Shown one piece after another: positions 52,286 to 62,218 of a stretch of 64,000 nt of DNA. Both the position numbers and the translations under genes were made by a program. Position 1 is the stretch's first letter, and every line of letters starts with the position of its first letter. This stretch comes from Allobosea sp. LC85 (GTDB lineage: Bacteria > Pseudomonadota > Alphaproteobacteria > Rhizobiales > Beijerinckiaceae), in contig NZ_JPKG01000034.1 in assembly GCF_000735605.1 (NCBI RefSeq), positions 1 through 64,000 on the forward strand, written 5' to 3'. The notes beneath the pieces are model-generated. The model saw only the letters and a program-made list of their open reading frames with translations. It did not search any database and was not told where the DNA came from.

Positions 52286-52681
52286 TCAGGAGCCGGTGAG
52301 CGCGGTCTCGGCGCGCGGCTTGATCTCGACCGATTCGCCACAGCCACAGGCCGAAACCTGGTTCGGGTTGTTGAAGACGAAGGTCGAGGAGAACCGGTCG
52401 CTCCGGAAATCCAGCTCCGTACCGAGCAGGAAGAGCACAGCCTTGGCATCGACGACCACGGTCGCATCCTTCTCGGTGACGACCTCGTCGCCCTTGTGCG
52501 CCTCGCGCGCGACCTCGAAGGTGTACTCCATCCCGGCGCAGCCGCCCTTCTTGACGCCGACACGAAGGCCGAGCGCCGGCGCGTCGGGATTGTCGAGCGC
52601 CGATTGCGCCATGATCTCGCGGATACGCGTCGCAGCGGCGTCGGTCAGCGACACCACCTTCAGGCCCGGAATCGAAAACAT
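52286..52681 (-). CDS. sufA: SufA/IscA-type Fe-S cluster carrier
   Basis: 131 residues from the ATG at 52681, with GAGGAGGGACGAGG upstream. The HesB/YadR domain shows GGCAGMEYTF and the C-terminal CGCGES, giving the three cluster-binding Cys. The DGVKKGGC-type signature is GVKKGGCAGMEY. A-type carriers take clusters from SufBCD and pass them to apoproteins. It lies about 3.9 kb downstream of the suf operon (sufT stop at 56628) on the same strand, separated by unrelated genes. It may therefore have its own promoter. The symbol is by family; erpA is an alternative name. Confidence 0.9.
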   Translation of the reverse strand: MFSIPGLKVVSLTDAAATRIREIMAQSALDNPDAPALGLRVGVKKGGCAGMEYTFEVAREAHKGDEVVTEKDATVVVDAKAVLFLLGTELDFRSDRFSSTFVFNNPNQVSACGCGESVEIKPRAETALTGS

Positions 52682-52859
52682 CCTCGTCCCTCCTCGATCG
52701 GGTTCAAGGCCCGATGAAACAGGATTGCAAATCCAACATAAGGATCGGTAAGCGCAACGTCGAGGTGTTGCGGCGCAACGGCGCCATTTCATTGCGTGCA
52801 TTGCATGACTGGCCGGGGCATGCACTGTGGCGCTCTCACCAGAAGCGGCTCGAACACAC

Positions 52860-53933
52860 ATGACCTATCGCCTGCATCGCCCGGAATCGCTCCATGCCCT
52901 CGTCCGCGAGATGGTCACAAGGGCCGGCTGGACGGAGGCGCAGGCGCAGGAGACGGCCCACCATCTCGTGCTCGCCAATCTGAGCGGCCATGACAGCCAT
53001 GGCGTCGGCATGATCCCGCTCTATTTCACCTCGCTAGCTGACGGGAACCTGAAGCCGGATGCGGCGCCCGTCACGAAACTCGACGGCGCTCCCTTTCTGA
53101 TCATCGACGGCCAAGTCGCACTCGGGCAGCCCACCGCGCGTGAAGCGGTCGAGCGGGCAGCCAAGATGGCGCAGGATGGTGGCGTTGCCATCGTCAATCT
53201 GCTGGATGCGCACCATATCGGCCGCATCGGCCATTATGCCGAGATCGCTGCGGAAGCGGGCCTGATCTCCTTCTTCTGGGTGAATGTCGCTGGTCGCCCG
53301 CCGATCGTCGCGCCCTATGCCGCAAAAGAAGCGCGTTTCGGCACCAATCCGCACGCCATCGGCATTCCCGTGCCTGATGGCGAGCCGATCATCCTGGATT
53401 TCGCCACCAGCCGCATGGCGCATGGCAAAGCTCGCGTCGCGCTGAACAAGGGCGTTCAGGTGCCGCCAGGCTACATCCTCGATGGCGAAGGCAAGCCAAC
53501 GACCGATCCTGCCCATGTCTTTCAGCACGCCATTCCGGACCTGCCGCTCGGCGCGCTGCTGCCCTTTGGCGACCACAAGGGCGCCGGCCTCTCGCTGATC
53601 GCCGAACTGCTCTCGGCCGGACTGATGGGCGCTGCCCGTATCGACGAAAAGCCCCAGAAGAGCTGGATCATCAATTCGCTGTTCGGTGTTCTGATCGACC
53701 CGTCGCGGCTGGAGCCCGATGCGGCGCTGCGCAGGAGCCGGACCGAGAGCTATCTCGCTTTTGTTCGCGCAGCCAAGCCGCAGGACCCGGCCGATCCCGT
53801 GCTGGCGCCCGGCGACAAGGAGCGTGCAATCCGTGCCGAGCGCGGCCGCGCGGGCATTCCCCTTGATGATGAGACCTGGTCGCAGATCAAGGCCGCGGCG
53901 GCCCGTTATGGGATCGACGCAGAGCAGTTCTGA
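52860..53933 (+). CDS. Malate/L-lactate dehydrogenase family (Ldh2/YlbC-type) oxidoreductase
   Basis: 357 residues from the ATG at 52860 (MTYRLHRPESLHAL). The family pattern is clear: LANLSGHDSHGVGMIPLY near the start, a catalytic-region GVAIVNLLDAHHIGRIGHYAEIAAEAGLISFFWVNVAG, then PPIVAPYAAKEARFGTNPHAIGIPVPDGEPIILDFATSRMAHGKARVA. These NAD(P)H enzymes act on 2-oxoacids or imines, for example ureidoglycolate or delta-1-piperideine-2-carboxylate. The substrate here is not certain. The gene is divergent from the SufA-type carrier and just upstream of the MmcQ/YjbR gene. Confidence 0.88.
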   Translation: MTYRLHRPESLHALVREMVTRAGWTEAQAQETAHHLVLANLSGHDSHGVGMIPLYFTSLADGNLKPDAAPVTKLDGAPFLIIDGQVALGQPTAREAVERAAKMAQDGGVAIVNLLDAHHIGRIGHYAEIAAEAGLISFFWVNVAGRPPIVAPYAAKEARFGTNPHAIGIPVPDGEPIILDFATSRMAHGKARVALNKGVQVPPGYILDGEGKPTTDPAHVFQHAIPDLPLGALLPFGDHKGAGLSLIAELLSAGLMGAARIDEKPQKSWIINSLFGVLIDPSRLEPDAALRRSRTESYLAFVRAAKPQDPADPVLAPGDKERAIRAERGRAGIPLDDETWSQIKAAAARYGIDAEQF

Positions 53934-53968
53934 GCTCTCTTACTCGCAATGGGAGCGCGAAGGCGCCA

Positions 53969-54331
53969 ATGATACTGGATGACTACAACGCGTTCTGCGC
54001 CACGCTGCCGGCGACGAGCCATGTCGTGCAGTGGGGCGGCGCCCATGTCTGGAAGGTCGGCGGCAAGGTCTTTGCCATTGCCGGTTGGAGCGGCGGCAAG
54101 CCACTGGCGGTCACGTTCAAATGTTCGGAGATGGCCTACGCCATCCTCCAGGAACAGCCCGGTCTGCGGCCTGCCCCCTATCTCGCCTCACGCGGGATGA
54201 CCTGGATCCAGCGGCAATCCGATGAGAGCATGCCAGACGACGCGCTCCGGGACTATCTCCGCGAAAGCCACCGTCTGATTGCACTCAAACTGACAAAGGC
54301 GCTGCGCCGGCAATTGGGGCTGGCTGGCTAA
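53969..54331 (+). CDS. MmcQ/YjbR-family protein
   Basis: 120 residues. VQWGGAHVWKVGGKVFAIAGWSGGKPLAVTFKCSEMAYAILQEQPGLRPAPYLASRGMTWIQ is the canonical double-stranded DNA-mimic-like CyaY fold of the family. The role is unknown. It starts 35 bases after the dehydrogenase stop and is likely co-transcribed. Its stop codon abuts the REP element at 54333. Confidence 0.88.
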   Translation: MILDDYNAFCATLPATSHVVQWGGAHVWKVGGKVFAIAGWSGGKPLAVTFKCSEMAYAILQEQPGLRPAPYLASRGMTWIQRQSDESMPDDALRDYLRESHRLIALKLTKALRRQLGLAG

Positions 54332-54332
54332 A

Positions 54333-54425
54333 GCATCGGCCCGAAAAGTGGAATGCGGTTTTCGGGCCGATGCAAACATAGAAGGTTAGATCATCGGGCC
54401 GGATACGATATCCGGTCCGATGATC
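54333..54425 (-). repeat. REP-like palindromic element, copy 2
   Basis: A first hairpin has perfect 15-base arms gcatcggcccgaaaa (54333-54347) and ttttcgggccgatgc (54359-54373). The second has 16-base arms 54389-54404 and 54410-54425 with one mismatch around ACGAT. The first hairpin and its flank match copy 1 at 37042-37110 in inverse orientation. It fills the gap between convergent genes, and PhzF ends in its edge. Confidence 0.85.
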
Positions 54426-55312
54426 TAAAGCTGCGCCTCGCCGCGCAACACCGGCACGCATCCACCCCCGACGGTGGCGCGGATGCCATCCCCGGTGCGC
54501 CGCGCCGTCAATTGCAACAGACTTCGGCGCCCCATCTCGACGCCTTGCGTGAGTTCGAAGCGCGCGCTCTCGCCACCTTCGAGCGATAGCAGCAGCGCTG
54601 CCAGAGTGGCACTTGCCGAACCCGTTGCCGGGTCCTCCCATGTGCCGGCCAATGGCGCAAACATGCGGGCGCGGATGCTCTCCCCATCACGCACGTAGAG
54701 GAAGAGCGACAGTCGCTTCTCCAGCTCCGGATGCGCCGCCTCAAGCGCCCGGAACGCTGCAAGATCGGGAACGGCTCGCGACAGAGCCTCGGCTTTCACT
54801 TCCGCCAGCACGAAGCGCACGCCGACCGAGGCCTGCAGCGGCTGGTGCGCCGCGACCACAACATCCGAAGGGGCCAGACCGGCACAGGCGGCAATGCCGG
54901 CAACGGGCAGGGAAATGTCTGTGGAGAGTGGCTGCGGCGCTGCGATGGTAGCGCCCGTCACAGCGCCATTGGCGTCGCGCTCAACCTTCACCTCGACGAG
55001 GCCCGCGATCTCCTCGAAGAGCAGCACGCCATCCCGGTCGCGGCCATGCCGCGCCAGCACGCAGGCCGTGCCCACGTTGGGATGGCCCGCAAAGGGCATT
55101 TCAGCGGTGCGGTGAAAGATGCGGACACGTGCCGTGTGAGCCGGATCGTCGGGCGGAAGCACAAAGGTCGTCTCGCTGAGATTCATCTCTGCGGCCAGGG
55201 ACTGCATCTGCGCGTCCGACATGCCGCGCGCATCGGTGAAGACGGCCAGGGGGTTTCCACCAAAGCGACGGTCGGTGAAGACATCGACGGTTTCGAAGGG
55301 ATAGGACGGCAT
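54425..55312 (-). CDS. PhzF-family isomerase/epimerase
   Basis: 295 residues from the ATG at 55312 (MPSYPFETVDVFTDRRFGGNPLAVF). The family catalytic Glu is in AAEMNLSETTFV. Other hallmarks are RIFHRTAEMPFAGHPNVGTACVL and WEDPATGSASATLAALLLS. PhzF-like proteins are pseudosymmetric isomerases of diverse small substrates, and only a few take part in phenazine synthesis. No phenazine genes are present. It is divergent from an ArsR-type regulator 81 bases away, which probably controls it. The stop codon lies on the edge of a REP element. Confidence 0.9.
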   Translation of the reverse strand: MPSYPFETVDVFTDRRFGGNPLAVFTDARGMSDAQMQSLAAEMNLSETTFVLPPDDPAHTARVRIFHRTAEMPFAGHPNVGTACVLARHGRDRDGVLLFEEIAGLVEVKVERDANGAVTGATIAAPQPLSTDISLPVAGIAACAGLAPSDVVVAAHQPLQASVGVRFVLAEVKAEALSRAVPDLAAFRALEAAHPELEKRLSLFLYVRDGESIRARMFAPLAGTWEDPATGSASATLAALLLSLEGGESARFELTQGVEMGRRSLLQLTARRTGDGIRATVGGGCVPVLRGEAQL

Positions 55313-55393
55313 GGCGGCTCCGATCGGCGCTGAAACCCGGTAGTTGAGACGGATTCCTCTTGCCATGAATTAGGAACTTGGCAAAGTGACAAA

Positions 55394-55696
55394 ATGAATG
55401 CGGCAGACTTGTTCCGCGCGCTCGCCAATGAGCGCCGCCTCCAGATCCTGGATTGGCTGAAGGATCCGCGCGCGCATTTTCCGCCACAGGTCGACGGAGA
55501 TCTGGTCGAGGATGGGGTTTGCGGGGTCTTCATCGCCGAGAAGCTCGGCATCAGTCAGCCGACATTGAGCGAACACATGAAGATCCTGGTGCAGGCTGGG
55601 CTGGTGACGCCGAAGCGGATCAGGCAATGGACATTCTACCGACGCAATGAGGAGCGCATCCGTGCTGCCAAAGCAGCCATGCTCGCCGAGCTATAG
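55394..55696 (+). CDS. ArsR-family winged-helix regulator
   Basis: 100 residues. It begins NAADLFRALANERRLQILDWLKDP, the standard ArsR opening, and has the recognition helix GVFIAEKLGISQPTLSEHMKILVQAGLVTPKRIRQWTFYRR. Cys in GVCGVF is the only Cys, so a classical metal site is not evident. Divergent from the PhzF-like gene, and its stop is one base from the convergent methyltransferase stop (55698). It is likely a repressor of the PhzF gene. Confidence 0.88.
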   Translation: MNAADLFRALANERRLQILDWLKDPRAHFPPQVDGDLVEDGVCGVFIAEKLGISQPTLSEHMKILVQAGLVTPKRIRQWTFYRRNEERIRAAKAAMLAEL

Positions 55697-55697
55697 A

Positions 55698-56609
55698 TCA
55701 TCGCTCCTTCGTGACAGGGTCGTAGCTTAGGCTCCAGCCATCGCCCTGCAGCCAGGTCCGCACAGAGGATTTCTCGTCGCCACGCCTCAGGCTGCTCACG
55801 AACTCAGCATCTCCGCCGCCGAACGCCGTCCAAAGGGCCGCCTGCTCGGCCGGCGTTCCGGCCAGGGCACCTTCAGCGCAAACGAAGGATACCATTCCCA
55901 GCCAGGAGACACTGAAGCCCTCGCCCTGCGGTTCAACCAGATAGCCCGCACCGCGAAAGGACTGTCGCCCTCTCCTCCCCCTTGCATCGACCGGCCCGGG
56001 CACGCCAAGCGGGAAGATCAGCCGGCCGCCGGGCGTGAGGCGATCGAGCCATGCCTCGGCCGGGCGCGCGGCGGCGAAATTGACGTAGATGCAATCAACC
56101 GGCTCGTACGGCCATTCGGCCCCGTCGCCCTTGACGACCGTGACCGAGGGCTGGTCCGCCAGATTGTCGGCGGCACGCTCGGCCAAGGTCGGATCGTACT
56201 CGACTGCGAGCACCTGTCCTGTAGGGCCGACAAGCTGTGCCAGGATTGCCGTATAATATCCGGTTCCAGCGCCGATATGGAGGACACGCTCGCCCGGGCG
56301 CGGCCCGAGCGCGTTCAGCCAATGGGCATGCAGGCTTGGGCTGCCGTTGTTGACGCCGCGCTCCGGCGCCAATGCAATCAAGACATCCTGATAGACGACG
56401 GTCGGATCGCTGGATGTCAGGACCGCATAGCCGCCGCCGCGCGACATGTGCCATGGCGGCGGGCCGATGAAGCGCTCGCGAGCGACTGCCGCAAAGGCGT
56501 TCTCAAGAGCAGGATTGTCGGCGATGCCGACGCTGGCGAGCATCTGCCGGGCATAGGCGCGCCGTACGATGGCAAGCTCTCGGTCATTCGCCCTGCGCTG
56601 TCCCGGCAC
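55698..56609 (-). CDS. PCMT-like SAM methyltransferase
   Basis: 303 residues. The class I core is typical for protein-L-isoaspartate methyltransferases: RVLHIGAGTGYYTAILAQLVGPTGQVLAVEYDPTLAERAADNL. Upstream it has ERFIGPPPWHMSRGGGYAVLTSSDPTVVYQDVLIALAPERGVNNGSPSLHAHWL, with the NNGSPSLHA replacing the usual TxSQPxxxA. Thus the isoaspartyl function is uncertain, and other O-methylation roles are possible. The C-terminal 90 residues are unlike canonical PCMT. It is encoded 19 bases after sufT, so it may be read through from the suf operon. Confidence 0.82.
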   Translation of the reverse strand: MPGQRRANDRELAIVRRAYARQMLASVGIADNPALENAFAAVARERFIGPPPWHMSRGGGYAVLTSSDPTVVYQDVLIALAPERGVNNGSPSLHAHWLNALGPRPGERVLHIGAGTGYYTAILAQLVGPTGQVLAVEYDPTLAERAADNLADQPSVTVVKGDGAEWPYEPVDCIYVNFAAARPAEAWLDRLTPGGRLIFPLGVPGPVDARGRRGRQSFRGAGYLVEPQGEGFSVSWLGMVSFVCAEGALAGTPAEQAALWTAFGGGDAEFVSSLRRGDEKSSVRTWLQGDGWSLSYDPVTKER

Positions 56610-56627
56610 GGAAGCCCGCCTGCCCTG

Positions 56628-57011
56628 TCACCACATGTCGAGCGCGACTCGGGCCTCGTCGGACATCCGGGACTGGTCCCAGGGCGGATCGAAGGTCATG
56701 TTCACCGTCACCAAGGCAACGCCGGGCACAGCGCTCACCGCGTTCTCGACCCAGCCGGGCATCTCGCCGGCAACCGGGCAACCTGGCGCGGTCAGCGTCA
56801 TGTCGATCGCGACCTGGCGGTCATCGGCGATATCGACCCGGTAGATCAGGCCGAGCTCATAGATGTCGGCCGGAATTTCCGGATCGTAGACCGTCTTCAG
56901 CGCCGCAACGATATCGTCGGTGAGACGATCGATCTCCTCCGGCGGCAGGCCCGAGCTCGCTCCCATGCTGGGGGCGTTCGGCTTCAGCTCTTCGGTGGCG
57001 CTCTCACTCAT
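56628..57011 (-). CDS. sufT: SufT (MIP18/DUF59) Fe-S maturation protein
   Basis: 127 residues from the ATG at 57011. DIVAALKTVYDPEIPADIYELGLIYRVDIADDRQVAIDMTLTAPGCPVAGEMPGWVENAV is the DUF59 fold, with the conserved DPE and TxxxCP motifs (Cys in PGCPVA). It helps mature Fe-S proteins, in several bacteria with the suf machinery. It is the last clearly suf gene, 14 bases after sufS. An N-terminal 20-residue extension is Ser/Pro-rich. Confidence 0.92.
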   Translation of the reverse strand: MSESATEELKPNAPSMGASSGLPPEEIDRLTDDIVAALKTVYDPEIPADIYELGLIYRVDIADDRQVAIDMTLTAPGCPVAGEMPGWVENAVSAVPGVALVTVNMTFDPPWDQSRMSDEARVALDMW

Positions 57012-57025
57012 CACAACAATCCCGT

Positions 57026-58264
57026 TCAGGCGAAAAGGCTCTCGGCCTTCCGCAACGACTCGACCAGATGGTCGACCTCCTCCAGCGTATTGTAGAGGCC
57101 GAAGGAAGCCCGGCAGGTCGACGTCACTCCATATCGGGCCAGAAGCGGCATCGCGCAATGGGTACCCGCCCTGACTGCGACACCCGCGCGGTCAATCACG
57201 GTCGCGACGTCATGCGCATGCGCGCCCTTCATCTCGAAGGAAACGATGGCCCCCTTGTTCGCAGCCCTGCCAAATATCCGGATCGAGTTCATCTCGCCAA
57301 GCCGCTGCATGGCGTAGCTGGTGAGCTTGGCCTCGTGGGCGGCGATGTTCTCGCGCCCCAGCGCCATCATGTAGTCGAGCGCGGCGCCAAGCCCCACGGC
57401 CTCGACGATCGCCGGCGTACCCGCCTCGAACCGATGCGGAGGGTCGTTATATGTGATCGCGTCCTCGCTGACGGTGACGATCATCTCGCCGCCACCCTCA
57501 TAGGGGGGCAGCTTTTCCAGCCATTCACGCTTGCCCCAGAGGACGCCGGAGCCGGTCGGTCCATAGGTCTTGTGGCCGGTAAAGCAGTAGAAATCACAGC
57601 CGAGGGTCTGCACGTCGACCGGCAGGTGCACCGCACTCTGACTGCCGTCCACCACCAGTGGAATCCGATAGGCCTGGCAAATGGCAGCAACCTCAGCGAT
57701 CGGAACGATCGTGCCGATCGCATTCGACATATGGGTCAGTGCCACGATCTTGGTGCGTGGCGAGATCAGCTTCTCGAATTCCTCGATGAGGAAATTACCG
57801 TCATCGTCGATCGGCGCCCATTTGATCACCGCGCCATGCCGCTCGCGCCAATAATGCCAGGGGACGATGTTGGAATGGTGCTCGAGGATCGAGAGAATGA
57901 TCTCGTCGCCTTCCTGGATGCCGAGATGGCGGCCAAGAGACGAGGCGACGAGATTCAGCGCGCCGGTCGAGGACCGCGTGAAGATGATCTCTTCGAGATG
58001 GGCGGCATTGATGAAGCGGCGCGCGCTCTCGCGCGCCGCTTCATAGGCCTCCGTCGAAGCGTTGGCGAGGTAGTGCAGGCCGCGATGGACATTGGCATAG
58101 TCCTCGCGCATCAGCCGGCTCATCGCATCGATGACGACATTTGGCTTCTGCGCCGAGGCCGCATTGTCGAGATACACCAGCGGCTTGCCATAGACCTCCC
58201 GACTCAGGATCGGGAAATCCCGGCGGATGGCAGCAACGTCATAAGGCTTCACCGGCGCATTCAT
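57026..58264 (-). CDS. sufS: Cysteine desulfurase SufS
   Basis: 412 residues. Group II desulfurase: PLP Lys in CFTGHKTYGPTGSGVLWGK and active-site Cys in VAVRAGTHCAMPLLARYG. Substrate and cofactor contacts include ITHMSNAIGTIVPIAEV and DGSQSAVHLPVDV. It converts L-Cys to Ala and hands persulfide sulfur to the scaffold, in other species through SufE, which I do not see here. It follows the tautomerase gene with a two-base gap and precedes sufT. It is distinct from the IscS-type enzyme at the head of the operon. Confidence 0.95.
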   Translation of the reverse strand: MNAPVKPYDVAAIRRDFPILSREVYGKPLVYLDNAASAQKPNVVIDAMSRLMREDYANVHRGLHYLANASTEAYEAARESARRFINAAHLEEIIFTRSSTGALNLVASSLGRHLGIQEGDEIILSILEHHSNIVPWHYWRERHGAVIKWAPIDDDGNFLIEEFEKLISPRTKIVALTHMSNAIGTIVPIAEVAAICQAYRIPLVVDGSQSAVHLPVDVQTLGCDFYCFTGHKTYGPTGSGVLWGKREWLEKLPPYEGGGEMIVTVSEDAITYNDPPHRFEAGTPAIVEAVGLGAALDYMMALGRENIAAHEAKLTSYAMQRLGEMNSIRIFGRAANKGAIVSFEMKGAHAHDVATVIDRAGVAVRAGTHCAMPLLARYGVTSTCRASFGLYNTLEEVDHLVESLRKAESLFA

Positions 58265-58266
58265 GG

Positions 58267-58473
58267 TCAGGCCTTTCCGGGATTGCTTGGCCTGTCGGCG
58301 ACGAGCGCGCCGGCATGGCCCCAGTCCTCGCGCTCGATCTCCTGAATCACGATATGGGTGTTCTCCGGGTTCTTGCCGAGCACGCGGACAAGGGTCTGCG
58401 TGAACTCCTTAACGATCTCGGCCTTCTGCTCGCGGGTTGCGCCCTTGGTGATCTGGAGATTGACGTAAGGCAT
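58267..58473 (-). CDS. 4-Oxalocrotonate tautomerase-family protein
   Basis: 68 residues, the typical short form. The mature N-terminal Pro (MPYVNLQITKG) is the catalytic base of the superfamily. The rest reads TREQKAEIVKEFTQTLVRVLGKNPENTHIVIQEIEREDWGHAGALV, with an Arg-type and Trp-containing active-site rim. It starts one base before the sufD stop ends (58473) and is two bases from sufS. Its place in the suf operon is unusual. The substrate is unknown. Confidence 0.9.
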   Translation of the reverse strand: MPYVNLQITKGATREQKAEIVKEFTQTLVRVLGKNPENTHIVIQEIEREDWGHAGALVADRPSNPGKA

Positions 58474-59819
58474 CAGGCCGCGTTCTCCGCCGTGTGCTTG
58501 CGGTTCGCGAGCCAGCCTTCGACTTCGCCCATGATCAGGTCGCGCAGCGCCTCGTCGGCAACGAACTCGACCGCCTCGCCGGCAAATGCCTGAAGGACCA
58601 GCGCCTCGGCCTGAGGTCGCGGCAGGCCGCGTGCCATCAGATAGAAGAGCTGCTCACCGTCGATCTGCGCCACGGTGGCGCCATGGCCGCAGACCACGTC
58701 GTCGGCGAAGATCTCGAGCTCGGGCTTGTTGAACATGGTCGCACCGTCATTCAGGAGCAGTGCGTTGCTCTTCATGCTGCCGTCAGTCTTCTGCGCATGC
58801 TGGCGCACGATGACCTTGCCCTGGAAGACGCCGGTGCCTTCGCCGCCGATGATCGACTTGAACAGCTCGCGGCTGGTGCCATGAGGGACCTCATGGTCGA
58901 CCACAAGCGTGACGTCGGAATGCTCCTGGCCGCCGAGCAGGTTGACGCCGCGCAATCCGACTTCGGTATGCTCACCGGCATAGCGCACGAAATGTTGCTG
59001 GCGGACCGTCCCCGCATTGCAGATCAGCGCGAAGGAGTCGAACCTGGCATGGGCACCAACGGTCGCGAGCAGGCTCAGAACCTGCACGGTCTCGGCCGGC
59101 TGGCGCGTCACCAGCCGGATGTGCTGGATCTCGCTCTCGTCGCCGGCCTCGAAGACGATCGCCGTGTTGATCTGCGCAGCCTTCGGCCCGGTGCTCTCGC
59201 TGATCTCGACGATAGAGCCCTTGACGCCCTTGCCGGCAAGTACGACCGAGCGGCCGAAGATCGCCTGCTCCTCTTCGCCGGAGGCGAGCGAGATGATGGC
59301 GATCGGCGCGGCGAGTTCGGTGCCTTCCGCGATCTCGACCAGGACACCGTCACGCATCAGTGCAGTGTTGAGCATCAGGCCGGTATCGTCTTCGGCGACG
59401 CCGGGGCCGGAGAGGATCCGCGTCAAATCCTCGCGCGGCGAAACCAGCGCATCAGCCAAAGCATAAACCGTGACACCCTCGGGCAATGCATCCAGGCCCG
59501 AAAGTTCGGGATTGAAGGCGCCGTCGATCAGGACGAGCTTGAGGCCGCCCAGTTTGAGGGTGGAAAGGCGGTCACGCACAGCCTGATTCGCCGCTTTGCC
59601 GCCGGCGAGAGGCTTCGCCTCGCGCAGTATCATGCGCAGATCCGTATAGCGCCAGGCTTCGAGCCGGCGATGCGGCAGGCCCTTGGTCTCAAAGCCGGCA
59701 AAGGCATCTTCGCGCAGCTTGCGAACCGGCCCGGCTCCCGGCAGCTCAGCCTTCACATTGGCGAACTGCTGGGCGAGAACCTGCTCGGCCGCGGTCTTCA
59801 GCGGGGTGACGATGGCCAT
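58473..59819 (-). CDS. sufD: Fe-S cluster assembly protein SufD
   Basis: 448 residues. The beta-helix core and C-terminal motif GVFQGKVIVRQHAQKTDGSMKSNALLLNDGATMFNKPELEIFADDVVCGHGATVAQIDGEQLFYLMARGLPRPQAEAL are diagnostic. The conserved His (VCGHGATV) corresponds to the SufD cluster-binding region. It overlaps the last base of sufC (59819) and the start of the tautomerase. It forms the SufBC2D scaffold. Confidence 0.95.
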   Translation of the reverse strand: MAIVTPLKTAAEQVLAQQFANVKAELPGAGPVRKLREDAFAGFETKGLPHRRLEAWRYTDLRMILREAKPLAGGKAANQAVRDRLSTLKLGGLKLVLIDGAFNPELSGLDALPEGVTVYALADALVSPREDLTRILSGPGVAEDDTGLMLNTALMRDGVLVEIAEGTELAAPIAIISLASGEEEQAIFGRSVVLAGKGVKGSIVEISESTGPKAAQINTAIVFEAGDESEIQHIRLVTRQPAETVQVLSLLATVGAHARFDSFALICNAGTVRQQHFVRYAGEHTEVGLRGVNLLGGQEHSDVTLVVDHEVPHGTSRELFKSIIGGEGTGVFQGKVIVRQHAQKTDGSMKSNALLLNDGATMFNKPELEIFADDVVCGHGATVAQIDGEQLFYLMARGLPRPQAEALVLQAFAGEAVEFVADEALRDLIMGEVEGWLANRKHTAENAA

Positions 59820-60571
59820 CAGGCGGCCTCCCCATAGGACGCATATCCGCTCTTCTCGAGTTCCAGGGCCAGTTCCTTGCCGCCGGTGCGGACGATGCGG
59901 CCCTTGGCCATGACATGCACGGTGTCCGGCACGATATGATCGAGCAGGCGCTGGTAGTGGGTGATCACCAGGAAACCGCGGTTCTTGTCGCGCAGGGCGT
60001 TGACGCCCTCGGCGACAATGCGCAGCGCATCGATGTCGAGGCCGGAATCGGTCTCGTCAAGGATGCACATGGACGGCGTGAGCAGCGCCATCTGCAGGAT
60101 TTCCATGCGCTTCTTCTCTCCGCCGGAGAAGCCGACATTGAGCGGGCGGCGCAGCATTTCGCGATTGATACTAAGGCCATCCGCCGCGGCGTTGACGCGC
60201 TTGATGAAGTCGGGAGTGAGCAGCTCGTCCTCACCGCGAGCCTTGCGCTGCGCGTTCATCGCCGCCTTCAGGAAGGTCATGGTGGCAACGCCGGGGATCT
60301 CCAGCGGATACTGGAAGGCCAGGAAGATGCCGGCGGCGGCGCGGGCATCGGCCTCCATCTCCAGCACGTTCTCGCCATTCAGCAGGATCTCGCCGTCGAG
60401 GACTTCATAGTCCTCCTTGCCGGCGATGACATAAGACAGGGTCGACTTGCCGGAGCCGTTCGGCCCCATGATGGCAGCGACTTCGCCGTCATTCACGGTG
60501 AGGTTCAGGCCGTTCAGGATCTGGGTGTCCTCGTCGGCGATCTTGACGGTCAGGTTGCGAATTTCGAGCAT
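59819..60571 (-). CDS. sufC: SufC ATPase
   Basis: 250 residues. ABC-type ATPase: Walker A GPNGSGKSTLSYVIAG, signature FSGGEKKRMEILQ, Walker B CILDETDSGLDIDAL, then the switch His in VITHYQRLLD. The ETDSGLD in place of the usual EPTSGLD is the normal SufC form. It is the energy module of SufBCD. The gap of 113 bases to sufB is without a gene. The stop overlaps the sufD start. Confidence 0.96.
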   Translation of the reverse strand: MLEIRNLTVKIADEDTQILNGLNLTVNDGEVAAIMGPNGSGKSTLSYVIAGKEDYEVLDGEILLNGENVLEMEADARAAAGIFLAFQYPLEIPGVATMTFLKAAMNAQRKARGEDELLTPDFIKRVNAAADGLSINREMLRRPLNVGFSGGEKKRMEILQMALLTPSMCILDETDSGLDIDALRIVAEGVNALRDKNRGFLVITHYQRLLDHIVPDTVHVMAKGRIVRTGGKELALELEKSGYASYGEAA

Positions 60572-60684
60572 TGGTCAGAGTTCCGGTTTCTGCCGCGTCG
60601 CGCTCGGTCTTGTGCCAAGCATCCGCAGCTGGTGTCTGTTCAAGAAGGGCGTGGCTGGTCTGGCATGCCAGACCATGATGTCGC

Positions 60685-62157
<1,473 letters not shown>

Positions 62158-62218
62158 ATTCAGTCTCCAGTCGCGGGTTCAAGGCCCGCCGGTTCTTTCA
62201 AGATAGTCGCCGGAACAG

